Shown: positions 25,930 through 35,359, numbered from the stretch's first letter. The stretch is DNA of 64,000 bases from Pseudomonadota bacterium (GCA_022360315.1 JAKSDA010000462.1:1-64000); one strand, 5' to 3'. Numbers and translations: made by a program. Notes: generated by a model from the sequence alone, not told the origin.

Positions 25930-28173
25930 GTGCTGATTCCCGGCAGATGCGCTCGCAGCAGACAACGCGCCGGGGTCTTTGCACCGGGATGGGCTGTGGT
26001 TGCCGCCCTGGCAATGCTGCTCTCACCTGTGGGGCCGGCCGAAGCCGGTCCAGCCGAGCGGCCGGACATCCCGGCAGTTAATGCGAAGAGGGGGTCAGCT
26101 CGGGACCCGATTCCCCGTTCAGTCCGCATGATGGGCGACGCATATCGCGCGTTCGTGGCCCGAGATTTTGATCGAGCCTATGCCGTTGCGTCCAGGATCG
26201 ACCACAAACAGCTGCGCAACCCCGACTACGCCATCTACGTGCTCGCGCAATCGGCAGCGCTTCTCGGCAAGCATCGCATCGCCCTGAAACACTTCCGCTC
26301 TCTGGACAAACAATCCGGCTCGCGCTTTCGCTCCCTGGCCCGCTGGCGTGTCGCCGACTGTCTGTGGGCACTCGGAAGCCATTCCGAGGCCCGGCGAATG
26401 TATCAAAAGCTGCTGGCGTCCACCCGCAATGGTTCCCGGCCGGACGGCGATGTGGCATTGGCGCAATTTCGCATCGCGCTGGCCGATGCCAGACGCGGCA
26501 ATACACAGGCAGCGATCCGCGAGCTGCGCTCGTTCTTGCGCAAGCATCCAGCCCATCCCCTGGCCGATACTGCCGATCGGAAACTGTACGAGCTCGGCGG
26601 CGCCAGCGCTGCAGGGATCAGCGCAAGCGATCGGATCACTCGCGCCGAACGGTTGACCGAAGATCATCGCTGGCACGAATCCATCGCCGAGCTGGCCATG
26701 GTCGGCGATCAACACAACCAGGACATCGTGCGCGAGCGGGATTACTGGACAGCCATGACTCTGTTCAAGATGCGCCGCCGCTACCGGGATGCGGGGGACA
26801 TCTTGCTGCGTATCTACAAAAACCTGGATAACCGCGCAGCCAAAGCATTGTTCCACGGAGCCCGCGCCCTCTCACGCGCCGACTTTGACGCCGATGCCGT
26901 CCGCTGGTACCAGCGCCTGGTCGCCGAGTACCCCTCGACCAAATGGGCCCAAGAGGCGCAGTTCCTTTCCGGTTGGCTGGAATTCAATATGGGCAACTAC
27001 ACTGCCGCTGTTCCCCATCTCGAACATATGCTCGCGCGCTATGGCAAATCGAAATGGGCCGTCGAAGCACTGTGGTTCCTCGGCTTCTCGAACTATCTGC
27101 TGGGTCGATACGAACAGGCGCTGCCGCTCTTCGAACGGCTGGGCAGGCAAAAAAAGAAGCTCATCGGCGGCAAAGGCCAGTACTGGTATGCACGCACTCT
27201 CGATCGGCTCGACCGGGCGAGCCAGGCCAACAGAGAGTACCGCGAACTGGTCAGTCGCTTTCCGTTCTCCTGGTACGCTCATCTGGCCCGCGCGCGCCTG
27301 GCTGAAAAAGGAATCTCACTCGATCCGTTTGGTGATAACAAACGCGACCCACAGCGAGCTCCAGACATCGATGAGAAGATCGACAGTTCGCTGACCCGCA
27401 CTCGCCTCATCCGCAAGACCGACGAGCTTCTAGCCGCAGGACTCGACGTGGAGGCCGGCGTCGAACTGCGCCGGGGCGAAAAAGCGTTCCTCAAACGATA
27501 CCAGCGTTCAGCTGCCCTCGCCGTCCTGCTCGACCAATACCGGCGCGCCAATAACTTCAATCGCCCGTACATGCTGGCCATCGTCCACGGCGGGAGACGA
27601 GCCCTCAACGCCGAGCCGACAGGACACGCCCGGGTGTGGTGGCAACACGCATATCCCCTTGCCTATCGCGATCTGGTCGAGAAATGGCGTCATCTGGGCA
27701 AAAACCCGTCGTATTACCTCTACGCGATCATGCGCAAAGAAAGCGCATTCAACCCACATACCCTGTCGTACGCCGACGCCATCGGGCTGCTACAGATGAT
27801 CCCACCGACGACCAAGCGCGTGGTCCGGCATCTGGATATGGAGTACACACGCGATTTGCTCTACGATCCCGCACTCAACATCAAGACCGGCTCGTGGTAC
27901 ATAGGAAGACTGCTGCAAAAGTTCAAATGGCAGATTCCCTACGGAGCGGGCTCGTACAACAGTGGCCCGCGACCTGTAATGCGCTGGATGGATCGATTCG
28001 GCGATCGGCCAGCCGATGAGTTTGTCGAACTCGTACCCTATCGGCAAACCCGCGGGTATATGAAAAAAGTTACCGAGACATACTCACGCTATCTATACCT
28101 CTACGAAAATACGGTGTACGACCTGCCGCTGGCAGTCGACCGCAAGTACGTCAAGAACCGGTTAACCTACTGA
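25930..28173 (+). CDS. Slt70-type lytic transglycosylase with superhelical TPR domain
   Basis: The long protein has an N-terminal signal region, about 500 residues of TPR-like helical repeats (DKQSGSRFRSLARWRVADCLW..., WAQEAQFLSGWLEF...), and a C-terminal goose-lysozyme/SLT domain. The SLT domain contains AIMRKESAFNPHTLSYADAIGLLQMIPPT with catalytic Glu in RKES and the closing GAGSYNSGP. It cleaves peptidoglycan to 1,6-anhydro-muropeptides in the periplasm. The start is uncertain: GTG 25930 places a signal peptide at the N-terminus, and the frame is open to 25801, overlapping the gcdH start. Confidence 0.85.
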   Translation: MLIPGRCARSRQRAGVFAPGWAVVAALAMLLSPVGPAEAGPAERPDIPAVNAKRGSARDPIPRSVRMMGDAYRAFVARDFDRAYAVASRIDHKQLRNPDYAIYVLAQSAALLGKHRIALKHFRSLDKQSGSRFRSLARWRVADCLWALGSHSEARRMYQKLLASTRNGSRPDGDVALAQFRIALADARRGNTQAAIRELRSFLRKHPAHPLADTADRKLYELGGASAAGISASDRITRAERLTEDHRWHESIAELAMVGDQHNQDIVRERDYWTAMTLFKMRRRYRDAGDILLRIYKNLDNRAAKALFHGARALSRADFDADAVRWYQRLVAEYPSTKWAQEAQFLSGWLEFNMGNYTAAVPHLEHMLARYGKSKWAVEALWFLGFSNYLLGRYEQALPLFERLGRQKKKLIGGKGQYWYARTLDRLDRASQANREYRELVSRFPFSWYAHLARARLAEKGISLDPFGDNKRDPQRAPDIDEKIDSSLTRTRLIRKTDELLAAGLDVEAGVELRRGEKAFLKRYQRSAALAVLLDQYRRANNFNRPYMLAIVHGGRRALNAEPTGHARVWWQHAYPLAYRDLVEKWRHLGKNPSYYLYAIMRKESAFNPHTLSYADAIGLLQMIPPTTKRVVRHLDMEYTRDLLYDPALNIKTGSWYIGRLLQKFKWQIPYGAGSYNSGPRPVMRWMDRFGDRPADEFVELVPYRQTRGYMKKVTETYSRYLYLYENTVYDLPLAVDRKYVKNRLTY

Positions 28174-28201
28174 GGCGCCGCTGGCGCCCATGGAGAGGAA
28201 C

Positions 28202-28420
28202 ATGGCCAAATATCGAGGAACGATCAAAAAAAATGATATTGAAGGAGGAATATGGGAGCTTCATACCGAGGATGGGGAACGCTATCAGCTCCGGGGAGGA
28301 AGCAACGACCTCCGGGTAAGCGGCCAAAAAGTGCAAATCGAGGGCAAGGTCGATCAGGGCGGCTTCGGTATCGGTATGACCGGGCCCATCCTCGATGTCT
28401 CGTTTTGGAAGGCCCTATAA
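28202..28420 (+). CDS. Small DUF5818-like protein
   Basis: The 72-residue protein (MAKYRGTIKKNDIEGG...) is predicted to be an all-beta OB-like barrel with the pattern GERYQLRGGSNDLRVSGQKVQIEGKV, as in DUF5818 proteins. GGAGAGG lies 6 nt upstream of the ATG. It sits 28 bp after the transglycosylase gene and converges with the HlyD-like gene. Its function is unknown. Confidence 0.7.
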   Translation: MAKYRGTIKKNDIEGGIWELHTEDGERYQLRGGSNDLRVSGQKVQIEGKVDQGGFGIGMTGPILDVSFWKAL

Positions 28421-28433
28421 CCCGATTCGTCGC

Positions 28434-30260
28434 CTATTGATCGGGCAGTGGCAGAACAACCCGATCATCGGCCTGGACATCGCCGTCGGATGGGCACTCC
28501 ACCGTAACACTCTGGCCCTCTACCTTGATGATCTCGCAGGCCAGCCGCTTCTGGCTATCCTGTGCAGAAGTCAATTCTACATCAGACCCCTCGATATAAC
28601 TCTCGCCCTGGGGCACGTTGAAGGTCGCCTGCAGAGTGGACGGGACCTGAATGCTCAAGATCGTTTGTTCTGCTTCGACAAAGGCATTGGCCTCGAGCTC
28701 GGTGACCACCGTTCCAGCGATAGGAGCCTTGATCAGATAGGAATCGAGCTCTTCCTCGCTGTCCGCGATCAATCGCTTTTTCGCCTCGAGCTTGGTTCGA
28801 TTCTTTGCAATCTCCCGCTGATTCTTGGCTGCTTCGGCCTTGTCGAGCTTTTTTTGGTAGAAGTCTTGGCGTTCCTCGGCGATCCGAATCTTTTTTTCGA
28901 TCTTCTCGTAGCCCTTGAGCCTGGCCACGATCGCATCGGAATCTACCTGCTCGCCCGCCTCGGCAATGGTCGCGAGCGTACCTTCGCGCGGTGCCGTCAC
29001 CTCCTGGGGGGGGACCTCGACCATGGTAAGGGTCGCAGCGGGAGGCTCGAGCGCAGCCGGCTGCTTTACAGCTTCCTTTACTGGAGGCGGCGCGGGCGAT
29101 GGTGCCTTCTGGTCCAGCTCCAGCATGTCGCGAACCCCGATAATATCGAGGAAATACTCCGCCGCTGCGGCTCCCATCAGAACCAGCAGAAAAAGCGCTA
29201 CCAGCAGCCCAACATTTGAATTCCTGTCCGGCACGGCAACTGCTGGGGCTCTGGGCTGGCGCTGCGGCTTCTTGGCCGCAACTGGCTCGAGCGACGCCTT
29301 GGCCACTGCCACCGGCTTGTCGGGAAGCTCGGTCGGAGGCGGTTGCCCGGGGTTGGGCTGGGTCGGCATTGACTGCACAGGTCTGGGTTGTGCAGCTTCC
29401 GCATCGGGCACCGGCGGAGGACTGGGCGGAGGCTCGACCGCCGGAATCATCTTCGACTGACGCACCGCCTCCTTGACAGCGTCAGGACCGAGATGGAGAT
29501 GATCCGATAGGTCCACCGAAACCTCGTCCTCGAAATCGCTCGCCGGTGGGGGCAATGGCTTGGTCTCATCATCGTCGAGATCAGCCGAACCGCCGGGACT
29601 CATAAGCGGTCCTGGCCCCGCCATTACCTCCGGAGTAGAAGCGATGGGACTAGGAGGCGGCAATGCATCAAGGGCGGGTAACTTGGAATTCGGCTGCCGC
29701 TTCTTGATCTTGGTGGGCTCGTTGTCCTCGTCGTCTTCCAAAATAGAGATATCCGGCGCCAGATCCGGATCGGGACGGGCGCTTTTTAGCCCCTCGTTGC
29801 CGGCATGACCCAGGCCAACATCGGGAACACGGGGAATCGACGGCCCTTCTACGTCGAATCCTTCATTTCCCGCCAAACCGAGTTCGACATCGGCGCTCTC
29901 GGGCATGGGATTCGCAGCCGCGCTGACCTCCTCTACACCGGCATAACCCAGTTCGAGATCAGCTGCGGCAGACTTGGCATCGGATAGATAGCCGAGGTCA
30001 GCGAGCGTACTGACAACCCGCTCGAGCTCCTCGGGACTCGGCCTGGGTACAATACCCAGCTCCGCTTCAGCCCATTCGGCCAGTCCGGACAAGTCTCGGT
30101 TGCCATTCATGGCACACGCGATTGAATACTCCACTTCGTAAAAGCGGAACGTCGTGCCAGAATCAGGATCGGTTACGTCGACAAATCGCTGGCCAGCTTC
30201 AACAATGGGCTGAGCTACGAGATCTGTGCGAAAACGAGGTCGAGAGAATGCGATTTCCAT
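28434..30260 (-). CDS. Membrane protein with N-terminal winged-helix (PqqD-like) domain and HlyD-like hairpin
   Basis: Residues 1-95 resemble the PqqD-type or secretion-associated winged helix (TDPDSGTTFRFYEVEYSIACAMNG...ELERVVSTLADLGYL). Residues 96-345 are acidic, Pro-rich and disordered with repeated DVELGLAGNEG-type motifs. One TM lies at about 350-370. A biotinyl-lipoyl half-motif flanks a coiled-coil hairpin (about 445-505), with SYLIKAPIAGTVV closing the lipoyl fold and a beta-barrel end. This is the membrane-fusion-protein architecture of type I secretion and efflux. It follows mglA by 32 bp, so it is probably the third gene of the mglB-mglA operon; a link to polar protein placement is inferred. 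Confidence 0.7.
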   Translation of the reverse strand: MEIAFSRPRFRTDLVAQPIVEAGQRFVDVTDPDSGTTFRFYEVEYSIACAMNGNRDLSGLAEWAEAELGIVPRPSPEELERVVSTLADLGYLSDAKSAAADLELGYAGVEEVSAAANPMPESADVELGLAGNEGFDVEGPSIPRVPDVGLGHAGNEGLKSARPDPDLAPDISILEDDEDNEPTKIKKRQPNSKLPALDALPPPSPIASTPEVMAGPGPLMSPGGSADLDDDETKPLPPPASDFEDEVSVDLSDHLHLGPDAVKEAVRQSKMIPAVEPPPSPPPVPDAEAAQPRPVQSMPTQPNPGQPPPTELPDKPVAVAKASLEPVAAKKPQRQPRAPAVAVPDRNSNVGLLVALFLLVLMGAAAAEYFLDIIGVRDMLELDQKAPSPAPPPVKEAVKQPAALEPPAATLTMVEVPPQEVTAPREGTLATIAEAGEQVDSDAIVARLKGYEKIEKKIRIAEERQDFYQKKLDKAEAAKNQREIAKNRTKLEAKKRLIADSEEELDSYLIKAPIAGTVVTELEANAFVEAEQTILSIQVPSTLQATFNVPQGESYIEGSDVELTSAQDSQKRLACEIIKVEGQSVTVECPSDGDVQADDRVVLPLPDQ

Positions 30261-30292
30261 AGATTCACAGCGTCACGTTTTGCAGCGAGCTG

Positions 30293-30880
30293 TCAGCCGC
30301 CCCGTTTGAGCTCGGTCAAAACGAGTTTGGCTACCGCCTTGAGCGTGTCGAACACTCCGGTGCCAATTGTAGCCACAGCTTCAAAGTTCGCTACCTTGGT
30401 TGGGTTCAGAACCTCCTCCAGTTCGGCAATAGGGGACGCATTCGACAAATCCCGCTTGTTGTACTGCACAACATACGGAATCTTGTCGAGATCGTAGCCT
30501 TGCTCGGCCAAATTCGTGCGCAGGTTATCCAGTGATTCAATATTAGCTTCCATGCGCTCGATCTGCGAGTCAGCCACGAAAACCACGCCGTCGACCCCTT
30601 TCAGGATCAGCTTGCGGCTGGCGTCATAGAATACCTGGCCCGGGACCGTGTAAAGGTGAAAACGCGTCTTGAACCCGCGAATTTCGCCGAGCGATAGCGG
30701 CAAGAAGTCGAAAAAAAGCGTACGCTCGGTCTCGGTAGCGAGAGAGATCATCTTCCCTTTCGCATCCGGATTGGTCTTGTTATAGATGTACTGCAGGTTG
30801 GTCGTCTTACCGCACAGACCAGGACCGTAGTAAACGATTTTGCAATTGATCTCGCGCGATGAGTAATTGATGAAGCTCAT
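30293..30880 (-). CDS. mglA: MglA, Ras-like GTPase of cell polarity/motility
   Basis: The 195-residue protein is full length for group 1 MglA and from memory nearly colinear with the Myxococcus xanthus protein: MSFINYSSREINCKIVYYGP, P-loop GPGLCGKTT, LYTVPGQVFYDASRKLILKGVDG (switch II with the MglA-type PGQ), and NKRD for guanine. In myxobacteria MglA-GTP marks the leading pole and activates gliding and type IV pili. It lies 14 bp downstream of mglB on the same strand, as in other mglBA operons. Confidence 0.95.
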   Translation of the reverse strand: MSFINYSSREINCKIVYYGPGLCGKTTNLQYIYNKTNPDAKGKMISLATETERTLFFDFLPLSLGEIRGFKTRFHLYTVPGQVFYDASRKLILKGVDGVVFVADSQIERMEANIESLDNLRTNLAEQGYDLDKIPYVVQYNKRDLSNASPIAELEEVLNPTKVANFEAVATIGTGVFDTLKAVAKLVLTELKRGG

Positions 30881-30894
30881 GGACTCTTACGCGC

Positions 30895-31374
30895 CTAGTC
30901 ATTAAAGAGATTATCGATATCGTCATCGGTAATCTCGGCCAGTACGGAATTTCTCGCTCCAGCCTCGCTCTTTTTCACCAGTGCTTCGAGGATCTTGGTG
31001 AGCTCGCCCGCGGCCCTGCGCACACGCAAGCGGACCAGGCCCAGAGATGATCGCTCGTCGAACAACACAAGCAAAATCACGCGACCAGCAACGATGGAAA
31101 TATGAACGTTGGTGCGCTCCCCTTCGTGAAACTGTCCAGCAAACTCCTTTTCCGCCAAAAGATTGGCGATTCCACCCGTAGCCGCCACGTTCCCCGCGGT
31201 CAACGAGGATAGCGACGTAACATCGAGGTTTTCGACCTCACCGGCTTCAGAAATTGCCTGGCCGTTCTTGTCGATGACCAGGACCGCCTTGGCATTGGAG
31301 TCCCGGTGGAGCACCTCGCAGACCAATCTGATCTGCTCAAGCTCCTCTTCGTACATGACCAGTTGGTTCGCCAT
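30895..31374 (-). CDS. mglB: MglB, Roadblock/LC7 GTPase-activating protein for MglA
   Basis: The 159-residue Roadblock/LC7 protein (AVLVIDKNGQAISEAGEVENLDVTSLSSLTAGNVAATGGIANLL...EGERTNVHISIVAGRVILLVLFDERSSLGLVRLRV) has a C-terminal helix and acidic tail ending DDIDNLFND. Dimeric MglB acts as GAP for MglA and excludes MglA-GTP from the lagging pole. AAGGAG sits 10 nt upstream of the ATG. It is the first gene of the mglB-mglA-28434 operon. Confidence 0.93.
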   Translation of the reverse strand: MANQLVMYEEELEQIRLVCEVLHRDSNAKAVLVIDKNGQAISEAGEVENLDVTSLSSLTAGNVAATGGIANLLAEKEFAGQFHEGERTNVHISIVAGRVILLVLFDERSSLGLVRLRVRRAAGELTKILEALVKKSEAGARNSVLAEITDDDIDNLFND

Positions 31375-31686
31375 TTACCGAGGCTCCTTATCACCGCGAC
31401 AGAGAAAAGGCATACTTCGTTTCGCAGCGTTCCTCCAATAGCGGATGACCGTAGCAGCTGGCTCCAATTCTTTCAACCTTTCCGGGCCTCTATGGGACAT
31501 TGCAGGGATACCATACGTCAAGTTTTCGGACAGCTCGTCGCGCCTTAATACTTCCGTGCAGCGAAGTAGTATCAAAACTTACACCTGCCACTGGAACCCA
31601 TGGGCCTGGCGGGCGAAGCCTTGTTTCTGCCCCGGATCGTGCTCTCCGAAACGTGTTCTGTGAATATTGCTCCAGGCGATGTGCTC
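31375..31686. promoter_or_regulatory. Intergenic region (312 bp) upstream of mglB
   Basis: This lies between recR (its 3' end) and mglB, both on the minus strand. It contains the inverted repeat TACTTC-N8-GAAGTA at 31549-31568. On the minus strand it has TTGATA and TATTAA hexamers separated by 19 nt overlapping that repeat, a possible mglBA promoter with an operator. No gene is supported. Confidence 0.3.
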
Positions 31687-32364
31687 TCACAGCTCGGAAC
31701 GCCCTTCCAGGGCCTTTGCGATCGTCGCCTGATCCGTGTACTCGATTTCACCGCCCACGGGAATACCACTGGCTATCCGACTGACTCGAATATCGAGAGA
31801 CTTGATGAGTCGAGCCAAATACATCGCTGTGGCCTCTCCTTCCACGCTGGCTGCAGTTGCGATGATGACCTCGGATACCTGTTCTGTCTGTTCGGCCCGG
31901 GGGCCGGTTATTGCCTCGTCGGCCCGGCCGATAATTTGATCATCCGCGGCAGTACCGCACGCCTGGACAGTGGGCGCCAACCTTCGCAGCAACTCGTCGA
32001 TCCGCAGATCTTCTGGGCCGATGCCATCAAGCGGAGACAATAACCCATGGAGCACGTGATAACGTCCGTTGTAGATCCCGCCACGCTCGATAGCCACCAC
32101 ATCGGACGGGCTGGATACGACGCAGATAGTGGCAGATTCGCGGCGCGTATCGGCACACAACGCGCACCGATCATCCTCTGTGACGTTCATGCACAACGTA
32201 CAGAGCTTAATCTTTTCAATTACTTCAACGATTGCTTCGGCGAGTTCCCTGACTTGGGATGCAGGAGCGCGGATCAGGTGGAAGGCGAGACGGGTTGCGG
32301 TCTTCTCTCCGATTCCCGGCAGTCGAGAGAGATGCTGAACGAGGCGTCGTATCGGGTCGGCCAT
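31687..32364 (-). CDS. recR: Recombination mediator RecR
   Basis: The 225-residue protein has an N-terminal helix-hairpin-helix (HLSRLPGIGEKTATRLAFHL), the C4 zinc finger CTLCMN...CALC, a Toprim domain and the C-terminal VEGEATAMYLARL...GIPVGGEIEYTD...LEGR motif. With RecO it loads RecA on gapped DNA. Compared with typical RecR (about 200 aa) the Toprim region carries roughly 25 extra residues (APTVQACGTAADDQIIGRAD). It ends the common dnaX-ybaB-recR cluster. Confidence 0.95.
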   Translation of the reverse strand: MADPIRRLVQHLSRLPGIGEKTATRLAFHLIRAPASQVRELAEAIVEVIEKIKLCTLCMNVTEDDRCALCADTRRESATICVVSSPSDVVAIERGGIYNGRYHVLHGLLSPLDGIGPEDLRIDELLRRLAPTVQACGTAADDQIIGRADEAITGPRAEQTEQVSEVIIATAASVEGEATAMYLARLIKSLDIRVSRIASGIPVGGEIEYTDQATIAKALEGRSEL

Positions 32365-32383
32365 CGATTGAACTGTTCAGCGG

Positions 32384-32719
32384 TCAGAACAGGCTGGGCA
32401 TCCCGGGTATGTTCATGCCGCCGGTGAGCTTGGACATCTCGCTTTGGGCGGCCTCGCGAACCTTGACGAGCGCCTGGTTGACCGCCGCTATAACGAGATC
32501 TTGCAGCATTTCGGTATCGTCGGGATCAACGACATCCCGGTCGATCATGATTCTTACAACCTCGTATTGCCCGTTGACCACCGCCTTGACCATACCGCCA
32601 CCGGCCGACGCTTCGTATTCTTTGCGGGCCAGGTCGTCCTGCATCTTGGCCACTTCACCTTGAAGCTTTTGGGCGATATTCATGAGGTTACCCAGATCGG
32701 GAACTTGACCATCAGACAT
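32384..32719 (-). CDS. ybaB: YbaB/EbfC nucleoid-associated protein
   Basis: The 111-residue protein shows the YbaB pattern: MNIAQKLQGEVAKMQDDLARKEYEASAGGGMVKAVVNGQYEV, DDTEMLQDLVIAAVNQAL and a C-terminal tail. It binds DNA as a dimer. It overlaps the dnaX stop by 8 bp and precedes recR by 19 bp, the usual operon order. Confidence 0.93.
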   Translation of the reverse strand: MSDGQVPDLGNLMNIAQKLQGEVAKMQDDLARKEYEASAGGGMVKAVVNGQYEVVRIMIDRDVVDPDDTEMLQDLVIAAVNQALVKVREAAQSEMSKLTGGMNIPGMPSLF

Positions 32720-34880
32720 CGGTATTGATCTCCTCTTTCATCGGTTTGCCGAAGGTTTCTATTACCTTGGTATAGATCGGATGTAGGCGCACCTCGGCCT
32801 CTCGCTTTTTGTGCTCTTCCTCGGCTCGCAATTGGTTGAGTTCCACAACCGACCGCGAAGCTTCCATCGAAGTCGCTTCTTCCTCGGTAAGGACGCGCAC
32901 TGTCAGCTCGACTGGTCGCCCGTAGTGCTGGCGCAGAAACGACTTCATGGCGTCGATGTAGTCGGATGATGTAGCCATGTCGGCAAGCGAGCTCATACTC
33001 GGGGTAAAACCGATCTCGATGCCCGACTGATCCCAGCGCAAAACCCTGCCGGGTTCGTAGAGACCGACCAGCGTATTTTTGCGCGCATCGCTCAGCCGGT
33101 CGAGCAATCTCTCCCATTCGGCGAGAGGGTCATCGGGTGGCTGGACAGCTGACTGATCGGTTTCTACCGGCCGTTCCGGTCCCGAATGCGCGGCAGCCGG
33201 TTCCGGCCCCGAAGGCGCGGCGGAGCTTTGTGGATCCGAGCGGGTCGGCATCACGGGCGTTCGCGCCGTGTGCGGTTGCGAGACTGGTGACGCCAGGGAG
33301 GCGACATCTGATGATACCGGTGAGGCGACATCTGATGATACCGGTGAGGCGACATCTGATGATACCGGTGAGGCGACATCTGATGATACCGGTGAGGCGA
33401 CATCTGATGATACCGGTGAGGTCTCGGCAGCAATGTGTTCCGCCCCCGCAATATCGGCTTCGATCGCGGTATCATTGCCCGGCACTTCGGCGGGATGAGG
33501 AATCTCTTCAAAGCCGGGCGGGACTGGCGGTTCGGCGTTGCTCGGCCTGCTGCTCTGTCCCGGAGCATCGGCGACACTGTCCGGCGATCGCGGCTCCGGA
33601 GCAGCGTGCCGAGAGTCCCTGTCAGATCGCGCATCCGGACGAGAACGGCCGGTCGAGCGAGAAGGGGACCGGGAAGTGGCCGGGCGTTTCCGTTGCTGTC
33701 CTCCCGATCGGCTTCCTCCGCGAGAACCTGTATCGAGATGGCGCTCGAGCGTCGCCAGCCTGTCGAGCAGATCGCCGAGTGGTACGACCGGTTCCAGAGT
33801 CGCCACATCGATCATTGCGAGATCGAGGACCAATCTGGGTTGCTGAGTCTGTCCGAGTTCTTCACATGCGCGCACCATGCGATCAAACATCTGGATGAGA
33901 CGCATGCGGTCGAGAGACTGGGCCTCCTGTCTGATGTCGTCGCGCTCGTCGGCTGACCCTTCCACCAAGGAGTCGGAATCCGGGGCGACTTGCATCACGG
34001 CGAGGTCACGCAGATGCCGCACGATAGCGCGGGCCAGTTGCACTTCGCCGATACCTCGCTCCACCGCCTGAGCGACTGCTTCGAGAGCTGTGCGAGCGTC
34101 GCCCTCGGCCAGCGATGTCACCAACCTGGTGGTCAGCGATCGATCGGCAACGCCCAACACCTCGGCCACGGAGGCCTCCTTGATGTCGGCGGTTCCAACG
34201 TATGAAATGACCTGATCGCAAAGAGATAGGGCATCGCGAACCGACCCTCCCGATTCGCGAACAACAAGAGCGATGGCGCCGGGCTCGATTTGCAGCGCTT
34301 CAGCGGTGAAGATCTTGGTCAGATGCGCGGTCAAACGCTGAGCTGGAACCAGCTTGAAGTCGTAGCGCTGGCAACGCGATAAGATCGTGTTGGGGACCTT
34401 ATGGGGTTCGGTCGTGGCGAGGACGAAGCACACATGAGGGGGTGGCTCTTCGAGGGTCTTGAGCAATGCATTAAACGCCTCGGCAGTGAGCATATGCACT
34501 TCGTCTATGACGTAGACCTTCTTGCGCAACATCGCCGGCTGATACCGCACCGCCTCGGTGAGGTCGCGAATGGAATCGATTCCTCGATTGGAGGCACCGT
34601 CCATTTCGAAGTAGTCGACCGCGTTGCCATTGGTGATCGTCTCGCAGGCCGAGCAGGTACCACACGGCTCGGCAGTGGGTCCATTCTCGCAGTTGAGGGC
34701 CTTGCCGAGGATGCGGGCGAGCGTGGTCTTTCCCACCCCGCGCGGCCCGCAGAACAAGAATGCGTGATGCACGCGCCCACTGGCAAATGCGTTGGCCAGC
34801 GTCCGGGTGACGTGCTCCTGGCCGACAACTTCAGAAAACGTCGAGGGGCGGTACTTCCTTGCCAGGACCAAATACGACAC
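32712..34880 (-). CDS. dnaX: DNA polymerase III gamma/tau subunit
   Basis: The roughly 722-residue clamp-loader ATPase has VLARKYRPSTFSEVVGQEHV, Walker A GPRGVGKTT, a four-Cys zinc module (CENG..CGTCSAC) and the sensor-1 DEVH motif. Domain III is followed by a long Pro/Ser-rich tau-like linker and a C-terminal domain. The start is GTG 34880 with GAGG in front; the frame further upstream reads into the SRP-RNA terminator and is not coding. The linker contains five exact 24-bp repeats (33301-33420). No obvious A-rich slippage site for gamma production was seen. Confidence 0.94.
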   Translation of the reverse strand: MSYLVLARKYRPSTFSEVVGQEHVTRTLANAFASGRVHHAFLFCGPRGVGKTTLARILGKALNCENGPTAEPCGTCSACETITNGNAVDYFEMDGASNRGIDSIRDLTEAVRYQPAMLRKKVYVIDEVHMLTAEAFNALLKTLEEPPPHVCFVLATTEPHKVPNTILSRCQRYDFKLVPAQRLTAHLTKIFTAEALQIEPGAIALVVRESGGSVRDALSLCDQVISYVGTADIKEASVAEVLGVADRSLTTRLVTSLAEGDARTALEAVAQAVERGIGEVQLARAIVRHLRDLAVMQVAPDSDSLVEGSADERDDIRQEAQSLDRMRLIQMFDRMVRACEELGQTQQPRLVLDLAMIDVATLEPVVPLGDLLDRLATLERHLDTGSRGGSRSGGQQRKRPATSRSPSRSTGRSRPDARSDRDSRHAAPEPRSPDSVADAPGQSSRPSNAEPPVPPGFEEIPHPAEVPGNDTAIEADIAGAEHIAAETSPVSSDVASPVSSDVASPVSSDVASPVSSDVASPVSSDVASLASPVSQPHTARTPVMPTRSDPQSSAAPSGPEPAAAHSGPERPVETDQSAVQPPDDPLAEWERLLDRLSDARKNTLVGLYEPGRVLRWDQSGIEIGFTPSMSSLADMATSSDYIDAMKSFLRQHYGRPVELTVRVLTEEEATSMEASRSVVELNQLRAEEEHKKREAEVRLHPIYTKVIETFGKPMKEEINTDV
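33301..33420. repeat. Five perfect 24-bp tandem repeats inside dnaX
   Basis: The unit GCGACATCTGATGATACCGG+TGAG is repeated five times without a mismatch, encoding an eight-residue SPVSSDVA-type repeat on the minus strand in the disordered linker of DnaX. The length is a multiple of three, so copy-number change would keep the frame. Confidence 0.95.
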
Positions 34881-34913
34881 TTCAGCCTCGCCGCTGCATA
34901 TCAGAAAAACAGC

Positions 34914-34949
34914 AAAAAAAAACACCGGCAACCGCAACGCGGTCGCCGG
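34914..34949 (-). terminator. Intrinsic terminator of the SRP RNA gene
   Basis: On the minus strand an 11-bp GC-rich stem (34949-34939 with 34935-34925, GUU loop) is followed by a nine-T run (34922-34914). It lies between the SRP RNA and the dnaX start and should end transcription of the small RNA/tRNA unit. Confidence 0.85.
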
Positions 34950-34983
34950 CGAGGACTATAGCTGCTAGTAGCAGCAGTGAAAA

Positions 34984-35070
<87 letters not shown>

Positions 35071-35121
35071 AAAATATTAAAAATATTCAAGACACTATGC
35101 TCTGCATAGAAGATCGGCCAG

Positions 35122-35206
35122 CGGAGAGGGAGGGATTCGAACCCTCGGTACTGTTAAGTACACACGATTTCCAGTCGTGCACCTTCGGCCTCTCGGTCAC
35201 CTCTCC
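35122..35206 (-). tRNA. tRNA-Ser(GGA)
   Basis: Class II tRNA of 85 nt. The acceptor is GGAGAGG/CCTCTCC with discriminator G. The anticodon loop is CTGGAAA (anticodon GGA) and there is a long variable arm. The T-loop is GGTTCGAATCC. CCA is not encoded. Confidence 0.95.
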
Positions 35207-35235
35207 AGTATCGGGCATACGAGCACTGCTCACAA

Positions 35236-35359
<124 letters not shown>

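Noticed and set aside
26080..26120. GGGGTCAGCTCGGGACC stretch as a transposon end
   Set aside because: It lies in the coding frame of the transglycosylase signal/linker region and no matching end was found.
34881..34937. N-terminal extension of DnaX (MRLPVFFFAVFL...)
   Set aside because: It is the read-through of the T-run and stem of the SRP-RNA terminator; GTG 34880 with GAGG matches the conserved start.
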